33,198 nucleotides of DNA from a virus, in the IMG/VR virus record IMGVR_UViG_3300029448_000194, positions 1 through 33,198 of that record; one strand, 5' to 3'. The translations under genes were made by a program, and so were the position numbers. A model generated the notes under the pieces. The model was not told the origin of the DNA and searched no databases. It saw nothing but the letters and a program-made list of their open reading frames with translations. Below are positions 6,993 to 15,284 of the stretch, one piece after another. Each line of letters opens with the position of its first letter. Position 1 is the first letter of the stretch.

Positions 6993-8572
6993 TGGCAAGA
7001 GAAAAACCAATACCAAGAAAAAATAGACTAAAATTTAACAGAGGTGAACAACTCAGTAGATCCTCACCAGCCGTAAAAGATGATGTAAAAAATATATCAG
7101 TCGGTATTATGGATATGGATAGTGCTATTATGTACTATTTCAACGAGGTTATTGAACCAAGTGTAAAAGAGAATGATGAAGTAGTTAGAGTTCCTTGTTT
7201 ATATGCATCTCCAGAACGATGGACATCAATACAAAATCAAGGATTTCTACGAGATAAAAAACAACAAGTTATTACACCATTGATTGTATTTAAAAGAACA
7301 TCAATGGAAAAGAATGTAAATATTCCAGTTGATAAATTAGATGCAAATAATCCTAATCATTTTTATACCTTTGAGAAAAAATATTCACAACAACAACGAT
7401 ATGATAAATTTTCAGTACAACAAGGTTTACATAAAAATAAAGAATTATACAATGTAGTTATTCCAGACTATGTAACATTGACATATGACTTTACAATTTG
7501 GACATCATACATTGAACAGATGAATGCAATAGTTGAAAAGATTAATTATTCTGATGGTGCATATTGGGGTGAACCTGGTAAGATGAGGTTCAGAACTAAT
7601 GTAGAAACATTTACAGATGCAAGTGAAACAGATGGAGAAAGGTTAATTAAAACTACTTTCACCGTTCAGTTACATGGATATATTTTACCTGAAGCATTCA
7701 ATAAACTTATAACTACAAAAAAATATTTAACACCAAAACAGATTATATTAAAAACCGATGTCGATGTTCAATTGGCAAGTTTAATAAAACCTGAAGAGGG
7801 TGTACAAGAAATAAGAGTGTCTCAAGCTCGTAAAGATGCATCAGATGCAAAAACAACATTAACCAATGGACTAACAATGTTAGGTGGTACAGGTGTATCA
7901 GTAGTTAATGGTGTTAATTTTACTGGTGAGGCTGCAACAAGTACTACTTTTGCAATAGGACAAGATGTCGGAACTTCAAGTGAGGTTTTATTCTCTGCAG
8001 TTAGTGCATCAAACTCATTACACATTGGCCCAACATCATTCGAAATATCACAAAGACCTGATGGACATGCTCAAGTAGATACAGATTGGCATGTATTGGG
8101 TGATATTATTGCAGAGAATTATATAGTATCATCTTCAGTAACTCATATGACACAGAGTTTTGCAAGTGGTAGTAATATCTTTGGTGATAGTATTGATGAT
8201 AATCAAATATTTACTGGTTCAATGGATATATCTGGTTCAATTAGTTTAAATGGTAGTTCAATAACTGCAGGTGGTTCCGAGGTATCTACATTTGATGAGT
8301 ATGTTAGAAAACAATTTGTTAAAAAGGCTGGTAGTTTAGTTGGTACTAACACCGCAAGTTTCACTGCAATAACTGCATCAGCTCCAAGTGGACTTACAAC
8401 CACAAATGAAAATGATTTTATATTCTTTATTAATGGACAATACATGGAACATGATGCACTTACAATAGAACAGAGTGGTTCATCTTTCTTATTACAAGTA
8501 GATACTACAAGTATTGGTTATAGTTTAGAATCGGATGATGAAATAATTGCACAAGGAAAATTTAATTCATAA
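6992..8572 (+). CDS. 15: gp15-like tail completion protein fused to a fibre-like C-terminal region
   Basis: Of 526 residues, the first ~250 resemble gp15, the tail terminator/sheath stabiliser: VRVPCLYASPERWTSIQ (about 65-81), a PLIVFKRTSMEKN strand block, and LTYDFTIWTSYIEQMNAIVE matching the T4 gp15 YELSIFTRYEDDMFQIVEQ region. T4 gp15 is only 272 residues. From about residue 265 the sequence becomes Ser/Thr/Gly-rich and fibre-like, including SIDDNQIFTGSMDISGSISL, then a C-terminal domain with FFINGQYMEHDALTIEQ. This looks like a neck protein carrying an appended whisker or fibre. The start overlaps the gp14 stop as TAATG. The fusion is read directly, with no internal stop or frameshift. Confidence 0.7.
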   Translation: MAREKPIPRKNRLKFNRGEQLSRSSPAVKDDVKNISVGIMDMDSAIMYYFNEVIEPSVKENDEVVRVPCLYASPERWTSIQNQGFLRDKKQQVITPLIVFKRTSMEKNVNIPVDKLDANNPNHFYTFEKKYSQQQRYDKFSVQQGLHKNKELYNVVIPDYVTLTYDFTIWTSYIEQMNAIVEKINYSDGAYWGEPGKMRFRTNVETFTDASETDGERLIKTTFTVQLHGYILPEAFNKLITTKKYLTPKQIILKTDVDVQLASLIKPEEGVQEIRVSQARKDASDAKTTLTNGLTMLGGTGVSVVNGVNFTGEAATSTTFAIGQDVGTSSEVLFSAVSASNSLHIGPTSFEISQRPDGHAQVDTDWHVLGDIIAENYIVSSSVTHMTQSFASGSNIFGDSIDDNQIFTGSMDISGSISLNGSSITAGGSEVSTFDEYVRKQFVKKAGSLVGTNTASFTAITASAPSGLTTTNENDFIFFINGQYMEHDALTIEQSGSSFLLQVDTTSIGYSLESDDEIIAQGKFNS

Positions 8573-8598
8573 TTTCCACTTTTCTTTTACCATGATTT

Positions 8599-8607
8599 GA
8601 TATTTAT
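8599..8607 (+). promoter_or_regulatory. Putative late promoter element before fibre genes
   Basis: TTTGATATTTATTG lies 27 nt after the gp15-like stop. It ends only 4 nt before the ATG at 8612, so a transcript would start at or inside that codon. Confidence 0.5.
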
Positions 8608-8611
8608 TGTT

Positions 8612-8893
8612 ATGAGAAAAAGACATTGGAAAGATAGAAAAAATAGAAAATGTCCATCTTGTACTAAGATGTTAACTTATACAAGAAAGGATTCTTTTGA
8701 TAGAGCAGTTGGTAATAATACCGTATGTAAAAGTTGTGCTCAATCAGATAGAAAACTTACTATGGAAACTATCGAGAAAATGAAACAACCTAAATCTACT
8801 CAACATAAGAAGAAGATTTCAAAATCAATTACAAATTGGTGGGAACAAAGAAAAGATGAAAGAGAATGGCAAAGTTTAAATCCAAACAGCTAA
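8612..8893 (+). CDS. Zinc-ribbon protein with NUMOD3-like motif
   Basis: The 93-residue basic protein has a CPSC...CKSC four-cysteine zinc site (CPSCTKM near residue 14, VCKSCAQ near 40), then two NUMOD3-like DNA-binding segments (KLTMETIEKMKQPKSTQHKKKISKSI). NUMOD3 motifs typically accompany homing endonucleases. No GIY-YIG or HNH catalytic domain is present, so this is either a stand-alone DNA-binding protein or the remnant of a mobile endonuclease. ATG 8612 fits the protein better than an upstream in-frame TTG at 8597, which lies inside the promoter motif. Its 3' end overlaps the next gene by 28 nt. It has little room for a ribosome binding site, which is unusual. Confidence 0.7.
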   Translation: MRKRHWKDRKNRKCPSCTKMLTYTRKDSFDRAVGNNTVCKSCAQSDRKLTMETIEKMKQPKSTQHKKKISKSITNWWEQRKDEREWQSLNPNS

Positions 8894-9384
8894 CAAGTGT
8901 ATTAAACATACCTACTGCAAGTTTTGATGTAGTTAGTGGTTCTTTGGTACCTGATGCAAGTAATACTTATGACTTAGGTTCATCCCAATTACCTTGGAGA
9001 GAATTATATATTTTATCAAGTTCGATAAACTTTAATAATACAAACAACCAATCAGTTGGTAAATTGGCAGTTGATCAACAAGGATTATCTTTAGAGGTTG
9101 GTTTACCTGCATCAAGAATTAAACAAAAAATTAAGGTTGATAGAAAAGGAATTAAAGTTGAATCACCAGATGGTTCATTGAGTGTTTATAGTGGTTCAAC
9201 ATTTTTTGGAGAACCATCATCATCAAATGATTTGATGGTATTAAAGAATTCAGGTGGTAACACTATGTTTAAAGTAGACAATAGTGGAACCGTAGTATTG
9301 GGTACAAATACACCACTACCAACTGCACAAGAGGGTGCAATTGCATATAGTGGAAGTAATTTTTATCTTGGTTTTGCAACATAA
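8866..9384 (+). CDS. Tail fibre-associated structural protein
   Basis: The 172-residue protein contains VPDASNTYDLGSSQLPWREL (about 27-46), a motif typical of phage tail fibre shafts and base regions, followed by beta-rich Ser/Gly/Asn repeats (SGSTFFGEPSSSND, FKVDNSGTVVLG) and an aromatic C-terminus (GSNFYLGFAT). It probably belongs to the fibre assembly with the two following genes. It begins at ATG 8866 inside the end of the zinc-ribbon gene in another frame. A late-promoter element follows its stop. No enzymatic motif is seen. Confidence 0.65.
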   Translation: MAKFKSKQLTSVLNIPTASFDVVSGSLVPDASNTYDLGSSQLPWRELYILSSSINFNNTNNQSVGKLAVDQQGLSLEVGLPASRIKQKIKVDRKGIKVESPDGSLSVYSGSTFFGEPSSSNDLMVLKNSGGNTMFKVDNSGTVVLGTNTPLPTAQEGAIAYSGSNFYLGFAT

Positions 9385-9385
9385 T

Positions 9386-9394
9386 GATATTTAT
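9386..9394 (+). promoter_or_regulatory. Putative late promoter element before large tail fibre gene
   Basis: ATGATATTTATAATT overlaps the end of the previous gene's stop region, about 40 nt before ATG 9434. A TTGGGT-AAA-ACCCAA hairpin (9405-9419) sits between it and the AGGAG site. Confidence 0.5.
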
Positions 9395-9433
9395 AATTAA
9401 TGAATTGGGTAAAACCCAAAATAGGAGAATATA

Positions 9434-11050
9434 ATGGCAAGTTGGAAAAAAGTAATAGTAAGTGGTTCAGCTGCGGAACTAGCTTCTTTGACTTTAACTA
9501 CTGCATTACCGGTGGCACAAGGTGGTATTGGTGCATCATCGATAACAGATAAAGCAGTATTAATATCACAAGATAGTGGAACGGATGCAGTTGGTTCACT
9601 TGCCTTAACAAGTAATGGAAGTATAATAGTAGGTGGAACTGATGGGCCGGCAGTCGAAGCAGCAGCAGATGTTGCAGGAACTGGTTTAACCGCAGTTGTA
9701 GGAAATGGAACATTAGCAATCAATGTTGATGCATCACAAACACAAGTAACATCAGTTGGAACATTAGGAGCAGGTGCTATATCAAGTGGTTTTGGTAACA
9801 TTGATAATGGAACATCTACACTTAATTCAGGTAATACAACCGTAGATACATTAATAAATGCATCCGCAGTTGCATCATCTCATATAACAGGTTCATTTAC
9901 AGGATCCTTTACAGGAGATGGTAGTGGATTAACAGGAACAGGTTTAGATGTTGATACATTAAGTGATTATGGTGCTCAAACACTACATCAAAGTCAAGAC
10001 CATTTCTTAGTTTCTGATAATGGAACAGAAAAGAAAATAAACTTTAGTGATTTAGAAGATAGTATCTTTGCAAACATAAGTGGTGACGCAACCGTAGCTG
10101 GTGGTGGTGCATTAACAATCGCTGCAGATTCAGTTGAAAACTCTATGTTGGCAAACATCACACAAGGTAGTATTAAAGTTGGTGGTGGTTCAAACGCACC
10201 TACTGATTTAGATGCAAAAACAGATGGACAAATTTTAATTGGTGATGGAACAGATATTAATTCAGTCGCAGTTAGTGGTGATATAACAATCGGTAACGAT
10301 GGTGCTACAACAATTGGAGCTGATAAAGTTCATGGAACTATGTTAAATACAGATTCCGCAGATACTTCAACAATTGAACTATCAAGTGATACTCTTTCAG
10401 TATTGAAAGTACCGAACGCTTTAACCATAGATAATGTAACACTTAATTTGAATAGTGGTACAACCTTTGATGGTAGTGGAGCAAGAACTCTATCTGCAAA
10501 AACCGCAGCAATATCTGATGGTGGGACTGGACTTGCAACTGCAGACCAAATCCATACATTCTACACTGCAGGTGGAAGTAATTTAGCAACTGCCTTTAAT
10601 ACAGATTTAGGTGGTGATTTTACAATCGGTAATCAATCGAGTGATAGTGCTACATTTAGTGGTGATGTTTTTGTAACAGGAAATCTTACTACATCAGGTA
10701 CACAATCTGCACAGAATGTAACAAACTTAGTAATAGAGGATAAATTCATATTATTAAATAGTGGTTCTGCAAGTGGTGATGGTGGTATCGTAGTTCAAAC
10801 TCATAGTGGATATAGTGGTAGTGCATTCTTCTATGATGATTCATCTTCAAGATGGGCATTAACAAAAGCTGATGACACTGCACAAAGTGCAACAACTGCA
10901 ACACCAAGACAATATCTTGTCTCGGTTAGTGGTTCAACTGCACCACCTGCACATGGTAGTAATCCACAAGACTTTGGAGCAGCCGCAGGTAACAGAATAG
11001 GTATGATGCATGTAGAAACAGATACAGGAGATATCTATATCTGGTCATAA
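9434..11050 (+). CDS. Tail fibre protein
   Basis: The 538-residue protein is a long run of short beta-repeats rich in Gly, Ser, Thr, Asp and Ala, including LPVAQGGIGASS, a TGSFTGSFTGDGSGLTG shaft motif (about 156-172) and the LVIEDKFILLNSGSASGDGGI segment (about 433-453) found in many marine phage fibres. The N-terminus, MASWKKVIVSGSAA, is nearly the same as that of the S74 fibre at 11320, suggesting a shared attachment domain. No membrane segment or catalytic motif is seen. Its role is host receptor binding or part of the fibre shaft. It has a strong AGGAG ribosome binding site and its own late-promoter-like element. Confidence 0.8.
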   Translation: MASWKKVIVSGSAAELASLTLTTALPVAQGGIGASSITDKAVLISQDSGTDAVGSLALTSNGSIIVGGTDGPAVEAAADVAGTGLTAVVGNGTLAINVDASQTQVTSVGTLGAGAISSGFGNIDNGTSTLNSGNTTVDTLINASAVASSHITGSFTGSFTGDGSGLTGTGLDVDTLSDYGAQTLHQSQDHFLVSDNGTEKKINFSDLEDSIFANISGDATVAGGGALTIAADSVENSMLANITQGSIKVGGGSNAPTDLDAKTDGQILIGDGTDINSVAVSGDITIGNDGATTIGADKVHGTMLNTDSADTSTIELSSDTLSVLKVPNALTIDNVTLNLNSGTTFDGSGARTLSAKTAAISDGGTGLATADQIHTFYTAGGSNLATAFNTDLGGDFTIGNQSSDSATFSGDVFVTGNLTTSGTQSAQNVTNLVIEDKFILLNSGSASGDGGIVVQTHSGYSGSAFFYDDSSSRWALTKADDTAQSATTATPRQYLVSVSGSTAPPAHGSNPQDFGAAAGNRIGMMHVETDTGDIYIWS

Positions 11051-11068
11051 TAACGAATAAAGGTTTAT

Positions 11069-11248
11069 ATGGGATTAGTAAAAAATAAAAATGTAAAGTC
11101 AGTATCAAAAGGTATTGACTTTACAAAAAATGAAATTGAATTTATATTGTATTTGATACAAGAGGGAATGATACCAGGAAAGAGATTATCTGAAGCGGTT
11201 TCACTCGTAGAAAAATTACAAAAAGTTTATAACACAATAGAAGAATAA
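11069..11248 (+). CDS. Small protein of 59 residues
   Basis: An ATG at 11069 (upstream AAAGG) opens a 59-codon frame to the TAA at 11246-11248, filling most of the gap between two fibre genes. The protein starts MGLVKNKNVKSV and contains FTKNEIEFILYLIQEGMIPG and SLVEKLQKVYNTIEE, a helical, amphipathic body with no cysteines. Codon use resembles the neighbours. I do not recognise a family; similar short proteins of the NEIEF-type occur in T4-like marine phages from memory. A role in fibre assembly is suggested only by position. Confidence 0.65.
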   Translation: MGLVKNKNVKSVSKGIDFTKNEIEFILYLIQEGMIPGKRLSEAVSLVEKLQKVYNTIEE

Positions 11249-11257
11249 CTTTATTGG

Positions 11258-11277
11258 CCTTGATGTGGCAATCAAGG
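11258..11277 (+). promoter_or_regulatory. Leader hairpin upstream of S74 fibre gene
   Basis: CCTTGAT (11258-11264), loop GTGGCA and ATCAAGG (11271-11277) form a perfect 7-bp stem. No T-run follows, so it is not a terminator. It lies in the 70-nt gap between the small gene and ATG 11320, where it could protect or process the mRNA. Confidence 0.4.
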
Positions 11278-11319
11278 AAGTGGGCTCAACGAGTAACCAA
11301 CCATAAGGAGATGAATTAA

Positions 11320-11976
11320 ATGCCAAGTTGGAAAAAACTAATTACAAGTGGTAGTGATGCCGCAATACCAAGTATATCTACAATAGGAGATTTTACTATT
11401 GATGCTGGTGGAGATATTGTTCTCGACGCAGATGGAACAGATGTTATACTAAAAGATGGTGGTACTGAATTTGGTAGTTTCAAAAGAGCATCTTCAGATT
11501 TCATTATAAAATCCGCAACAAACAATAAAGATATAGTATTCAAAGGTGAAGATAATTCATCAACCATAACTGCATTAACATTGGATATGTCCGAGGCAGG
11601 AGATGCATTATTCAATAGTGATATAAGTGGTTCTACAATCAGAGCAAGTGGTGATGTTATTGCATTTAATTCATCCGATGAAAGATATAAAGATAATATA
11701 CAACCAATATCTTCACCATTATCGAAAGTAAATAAAATAGGTGGTTACGAGTTTGATTGGAATGATAAACAAGATGTTTATGAGGGACATGATATTGGAG
11801 TTATTGCACAAGAAGTTCAAAAAGTTTTACCTGAAGTAGTTGGTGAAAAGAGTGATGGTTATTTAGGTGTTAAGTATGAGAAGATTGTACCACTATTGAT
11901 AGAATCAATTAAAGATTTATCTAAAAAAACCAAAAAATTAGAAAGAGAAATAAAAAGATTAAAGCATAAAAAGTAG
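11320..11976 (+). CDS. Tail fibre protein with C-terminal S74 self-cleaving chaperone
   Basis: The 218-residue protein begins MPSWKKLITSGSDAA, matching the start of the large fibre. A beta-rich region follows to about residue 115, then an S74 intramolecular chaperone: SDERYKDNI at 119-127 (S119 and K124 being the expected Ser-Lys dyad), the GGYEFDW strand, GVIAQEVQKVLPEVV and KYEKIVPLLIESIKDL. A lysine-rich coiled-coil tail ends it. S74 domains trimerise fibres and then cut themselves off before the serine. The cut here would fall between S118 and S119. The short shaft suggests a small fibre or spike. The ribosome binding site AAGGAG is strong. Confidence 0.88.
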   Translation: MPSWKKLITSGSDAAIPSISTIGDFTIDAGGDIVLDADGTDVILKDGGTEFGSFKRASSDFIIKSATNNKDIVFKGEDNSSTITALTLDMSEAGDALFNSDISGSTIRASGDVIAFNSSDERYKDNIQPISSPLSKVNKIGGYEFDWNDKQDVYEGHDIGVIAQEVQKVLPEVVGEKSDGYLGVKYEKIVPLLIESIKDLSKKTKKLEREIKRLKHKK

Positions 11977-11994
11977 TGTTTTGAAATTTTGTTT

Positions 11995-12003
11995 TATATT
12001 TAT
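11995..12003 (+). promoter_or_regulatory. Putative late promoter element (TATATTTAT type)
   Basis: TTTATATTTATATATAA lies between the S74 fibre stop and ATG 12040, with AAGGAG downstream. It matches the elements at 2324 and 12353. Confidence 0.45.
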
Positions 12004-12039
12004 ATATAACTTAAAGAAAACAAATTAAGGAGTTATAAC

Positions 12040-12318
12040 ATGAGTGAAAAAGAAATTAAGTTCACAGAAGACGAATTAAAATCATTAGGAGAATTGAGAG
12101 ATAGTTATGCATCTACTCAATTAGCTTTAGGTCAATTAGAAGTACAACGAATGATATTGAATCAACAATTAGAATCTCTCGATAACGAGAAACTAAAACT
12201 TGAAACTCAATATAAAGGTGTACAGACAACTGAATCTGAACTTGTTAATGATTTAAATGAAAAGTATGGGGCAGGTAACCTTGATCCACAAACTGGTGTT
12301 TTCACACCAACAAAATAA
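12040..12318 (+). CDS. Small coiled-coil protein
   Basis: This 92-residue protein is mostly one long heptad-rich helix (about residues 9-75: LKSLGELRDSYASTQLALGQ and onward) followed by a short conserved-looking tail, KYGAGNLDPQTGVFTPTK. From memory such prefoldin-like small proteins are frequent in T4-like marine phages; the function is unknown. It has a private ribosome binding site (AAGGAG) and promoter-like element and stands alone between the fibre group and the tail sheath. A chaperone or minor structural role would fit a coiled coil but is not shown. Confidence 0.65.
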   Translation: MSEKEIKFTEDELKSLGELRDSYASTQLALGQLEVQRMILNQQLESLDNEKLKLETQYKGVQTTESELVNDLNEKYGAGNLDPQTGVFTPTK

Positions 12319-12352
12319 TTCGTCCAATTGAACTATTTTCGTAAATTTAAAT

Positions 12353-12361
12353 TATATTTAT
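12353..12361 (+). promoter_or_regulatory. Putative late promoter element before tail sheath gene
   Basis: AATTATATTTATAACAT lies about 45 nt before ATG 12406, with GGGAG preceding the start. It is the third copy of the TATATTTAT variant. Confidence 0.45.
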
Positions 12362-12405
12362 AACATATATAATTTAATTCTAAATTATAATTTAGGGAGA
12401 AAATA

Positions 12406-14781
12406 ATGTCGGAAAGAATAGTTAGTCCAGGTGTATTTACCAGGGAAAAAGACTTATCTTTCTTACCACAAGGTATTTCCGATATAGGTGCCGCAATAAT
12501 TGGACCCACTTCAAGTGGCCCAGCATTTGTACCAACTATCGTAAATAATTTTAGTGAGTTTGAAAGTCTTTTTGGTAAACTAAACACCAATTACTATACA
12601 CCATATACAATTAAAGAATATTTAAAAAGTGCGGGAACCGTTACGGTTGTTCGTATTTTGGGTATAGGTGGATACACAAACGATTTCATAAGTGTCAATT
12701 TATCAGGATCATGTTCTTCTGGACCACAAAGTGGTTCATTAGTTCATGGAACAGCATTTGTATTAAAACCATCAAGAGGAGCATCAGACCCAGATACATA
12801 TAGTATTTCTGGACCTGGTAGTGCATCTCTTGCGGTAGCTGGTACAGCAGCAAGTGCAACATTGACATTAAAAGGAACATCATTCGCTTTTAGTACAGAC
12901 ACAGGTTCTGCTAATTACATTACAAATGTATTTAGTGAAGACCCACAATCTGCACAACAAAGTGTATATGTTTCTTCAAACTTTAAACACTTCCAATCAG
13001 GACATGGTCTTACAACAGCACCATTAACGATTGCTAGTGGTAGTGATGATTTTACACATGACTACAAAGTTGCAACAACACCATCAATACAATCACAATT
13101 AGTAAATTCTGCAAGAACAAATTTATTTAAAGTAAATACTCGTTCACATGGAACAAACATCAATCATAAATACAAAATTGGTATTTCTGATGTGAAGGCT
13201 GCAGTAGATGTTGCTGGTAGTGATTATGGTTCATTTACCTTATCGGTAATTGTGAATAATCCAGGTGAAAATGATGATGGTACAATATTAGAAAGTTTCC
13301 AAAATCTTTCATTTGATGAAGATAGTGTAAACTATGTAGTAAGAGCAATTGGTGATAGGTATGTAACAATCGATTCATTAGGAAAATTAACATATAATGG
13401 TGATTATCCAAATAAATCAAAATACATATACTTATCAGATTACTCAAATCTTGAGGGAATATCAGTAGAATTAGTTCCTATGGGATTTGGTAAAGTAAGT
13501 AATCCAGTCGCAACTGCATTGAATACAACTACTTCAGGTTCAACATCAGTACCAACTGCTCACATTAAAAGTAATCAGTTGAATAGTCGTGGTGAATTTG
13601 ATTCAAATGTATTTCAAGGATTCAATTTTGCAAACGAAGATAACAAACAATATCTTGCACCACTACCTGCATCAGCAGTAGTTGGAAACAATATAACTAT
13701 GAGTTTAGAAGACCTTGATGGACATGCAGATGCATCAACATTAGGTACTACATTCTCAGATGCAAGTGAGAAAATCACACTTGGATTGTCTCATGTTAAA
13801 CAGAGAAAGTTCGTTGTTCCATTTCAAGGTGGTTTTGATGGATATAACCCAGCAATCGCAAAGAATACTGGTAATGACATAACATCTACTAACACGATGG
13901 GATTTGATTGTTCAACATCCTTATCAAGTGGATCAGTTGCATACTCCAGAGCGATAAATGCTGTAAGTAACCCAGATGAATTCGATATAAACATGGTGGC
14001 AACACCTGGTATTATACACGAATATCATAGTTCAGTTACTAACAAAGTAATTGATATGGTTGAGTCTCGTGCAGATGCATTCTATGTTATGGATGGTTCA
14101 AGATGGGGCCGTTCAATAGATAATGCTGTTGCAGACATCAAGACACTTGATTCAAACTATGCAGCAACTTACTTCCCTTGGGTGAAAGTCCTTGATGAAG
14201 TTAAGAATAAACCTATGTGGGTTCCACCATCAGTAGTGATACCAGGAGTAATTGCAAATACAGATGCAGTAGCTCATGAATGGTTCGCACCTGCTGGATT
14301 AAATCGTGGTGGATTATCACAAGTGTTGGAAGCAAAAACAAGATTGACTCATGCCGAAAGGGATGACCTTTATGAGGGTAGAGTTAATCCAATTGCATCA
14401 TTCCCAGCACAAGGTGTTGTGGTGTTTGGACAAAAAACATTACAGGCAAAACCATCAGCACTTGATAGAATCAATGTAAGAAGACTATTAATTAGACTTC
14501 GTAAATTCATTGCAAGTTCTTCAAGATACTTGGTATTCGAACAGAACACAGCAGCAACAAGAAATCGTTTCTTGGGAATTGTTAATCCGTTCTTAGAACA
14601 AGTTCAAGCAAATAGTGGTTTAAGTGCTTTCCGAGTAGTAATGGATGATAGTAACAACACACCAGATGTTGTTGATAGAAACCAATTAGTTGGACAAATC
14701 TTTATTCAACCTACAAGAACTGCAGAGTTCATTGTGTTGGATTTCGTAGTTCAACCTACAGGAGCAGCATTTCCTGAATAA
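12406..14781 (+). CDS. 18: Tail sheath protein (gp18-like)
   Basis: The 791-residue protein starts SPGVFTREKDLS, the N-terminus typical of sheath proteins, and contains IGPTSSGPAFVPTIVNNFSE (about 28-47). Its C-terminal quarter has the conserved sheath core: VWVPPSVVIPGV, FAPAGLNRGGL, a LIRLRKFIASSSRYLVFEQN block and the final FIVLDFVVQPTGA strand. It polymerises around the tail tube and contracts on infection. It is longer than T4 gp18 (659) through inserted Ser/Thr/Gly-rich outer domains in the middle (about 100-430). A terminator follows 30 nt after the stop. Confidence 0.95.
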   Translation: MSERIVSPGVFTREKDLSFLPQGISDIGAAIIGPTSSGPAFVPTIVNNFSEFESLFGKLNTNYYTPYTIKEYLKSAGTVTVVRILGIGGYTNDFISVNLSGSCSSGPQSGSLVHGTAFVLKPSRGASDPDTYSISGPGSASLAVAGTAASATLTLKGTSFAFSTDTGSANYITNVFSEDPQSAQQSVYVSSNFKHFQSGHGLTTAPLTIASGSDDFTHDYKVATTPSIQSQLVNSARTNLFKVNTRSHGTNINHKYKIGISDVKAAVDVAGSDYGSFTLSVIVNNPGENDDGTILESFQNLSFDEDSVNYVVRAIGDRYVTIDSLGKLTYNGDYPNKSKYIYLSDYSNLEGISVELVPMGFGKVSNPVATALNTTTSGSTSVPTAHIKSNQLNSRGEFDSNVFQGFNFANEDNKQYLAPLPASAVVGNNITMSLEDLDGHADASTLGTTFSDASEKITLGLSHVKQRKFVVPFQGGFDGYNPAIAKNTGNDITSTNTMGFDCSTSLSSGSVAYSRAINAVSNPDEFDINMVATPGIIHEYHSSVTNKVIDMVESRADAFYVMDGSRWGRSIDNAVADIKTLDSNYAATYFPWVKVLDEVKNKPMWVPPSVVIPGVIANTDAVAHEWFAPAGLNRGGLSQVLEAKTRLTHAERDDLYEGRVNPIASFPAQGVVVFGQKTLQAKPSALDRINVRRLLIRLRKFIASSSRYLVFEQNTAATRNRFLGIVNPFLEQVQANSGLSAFRVVMDDSNNTPDVVDRNQLVGQIFIQPTRTAEFIVLDFVVQPTGAAFPE

Positions 14782-14812
14782 GTTTAATTTATAAAGTAGA
14801 TTATCTTATAAG

Positions 14813-14842
14813 AAAAAACCCCAGTCTTTCGATTGGGGTTTT
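14813..14842 (+). terminator. Bidirectional rho-independent terminator
   Basis: AAAAAACCCCAGTC (from 14813), loop TTTC and GATTGGGGTTTTTTT form a stem with A-run and T-run on either side. It can end both the rightward sheath transcript and the leftward transcript from the genes at 14955-15530. Confidence 0.92.
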
Positions 14843-14954
14843 TTTGTTTAGGAGGATCAATGGATAAATTTTGAGAGTTCCAAATAAGTAGTCACTCACA
14901 ACCCACTAAACCGATTCCAAATTATCGTAGTATATCGGTAACCCACGAATCTAT

Positions 14955-15203
14955 TTACATTAGTTCTAACATAGAGAATGGTACACTATAAATCCTACCA
15001 TTCATTTCAACTAAAGCTTTCTTGATGTTCATCTTAGTGATTACACCAGGTGTTTTTTTAGTCTTCTGAACTACATAAACTTTAGAACCAACAACCAATG
15101 AAGTTTTACCTAACATAGTCTTACATTCACTAATAAATGAAGATAATTCATTCAATTCTGATAGTGAATTTAGTCCTTTAATTTGTTGTTTTAATTTAAT
15201 CAT
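14955..15203 (-). CDS. Small SH3/KOW-like protein, leftward
   Basis: This 82-residue protein on the minus strand has a helical N-terminus and then a compact beta unit, VGSKVYVVQKTKKTPGVITK and ALVEMNGRIYSVPFSMLE, resembling a KOW/SH3-like small barrel. The start at 15203 follows GGAAA on the minus strand and a sigma70-like promoter (-35 at 15254-15259, -10 at 15230-15235). It is one of only two leftward genes here and probably belongs to the early class. Its first residues, MIKLKQQIKG, resemble the capsid-targeting leaders but lack the glutamate. The function is unknown. Confidence 0.75.
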   Translation of the reverse strand: MIKLKQQIKGLNSLSELNELSSFISECKTMLGKTSLVVGSKVYVVQKTKKTPGVITKMNIKKALVEMNGRIYSVPFSMLELM

Positions 15204-15229
15204 AATTTATTTCCTTTATTTGATACTCT

Positions 15230-15259
15230 AATATAACACTAAAATACTATACGAGTCAA
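15230..15259 (-). promoter_or_regulatory. Sigma70-like promoter for leftward gene
   Basis: On the minus strand TTGACT (15259-15254), 18 nt, then TATATT (15235-15230). It shares AGCTTGAC with the second leftward promoter, which points to recognition by the host RNA polymerase and early expression. Confidence 0.7.
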
Positions 15260-15284
15260 GCTTTTTTTTATTTTTTTTTTAATT

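Noticed and set aside
9397-9801. 134-codon minus-strand frame rich in Pro, Ala and Val opposite the large tail fibre
   Set aside because: Low-complexity antisense of fibre repeats, no ribosome binding site, no recognisable domain.
14860-14874. GGAGG followed by ATG GAT AAA TTT TGA, a four-codon frame just after the sheath terminator
   Set aside because: A perfect ribosome binding site before a tetrapeptide is curious and may be a relic of a lost gene, but nothing supports a functional product. The 14843-14954 stretch holds no tRNA-like fold that I can see.
15174-15203. MIKLKQQIKG start of the leftward SH3-like protein as a further capsid-targeting leader
   Set aside because: It lacks the required glutamate in [I/L]-x-E at position 10, and the gene has an early-type promoter.
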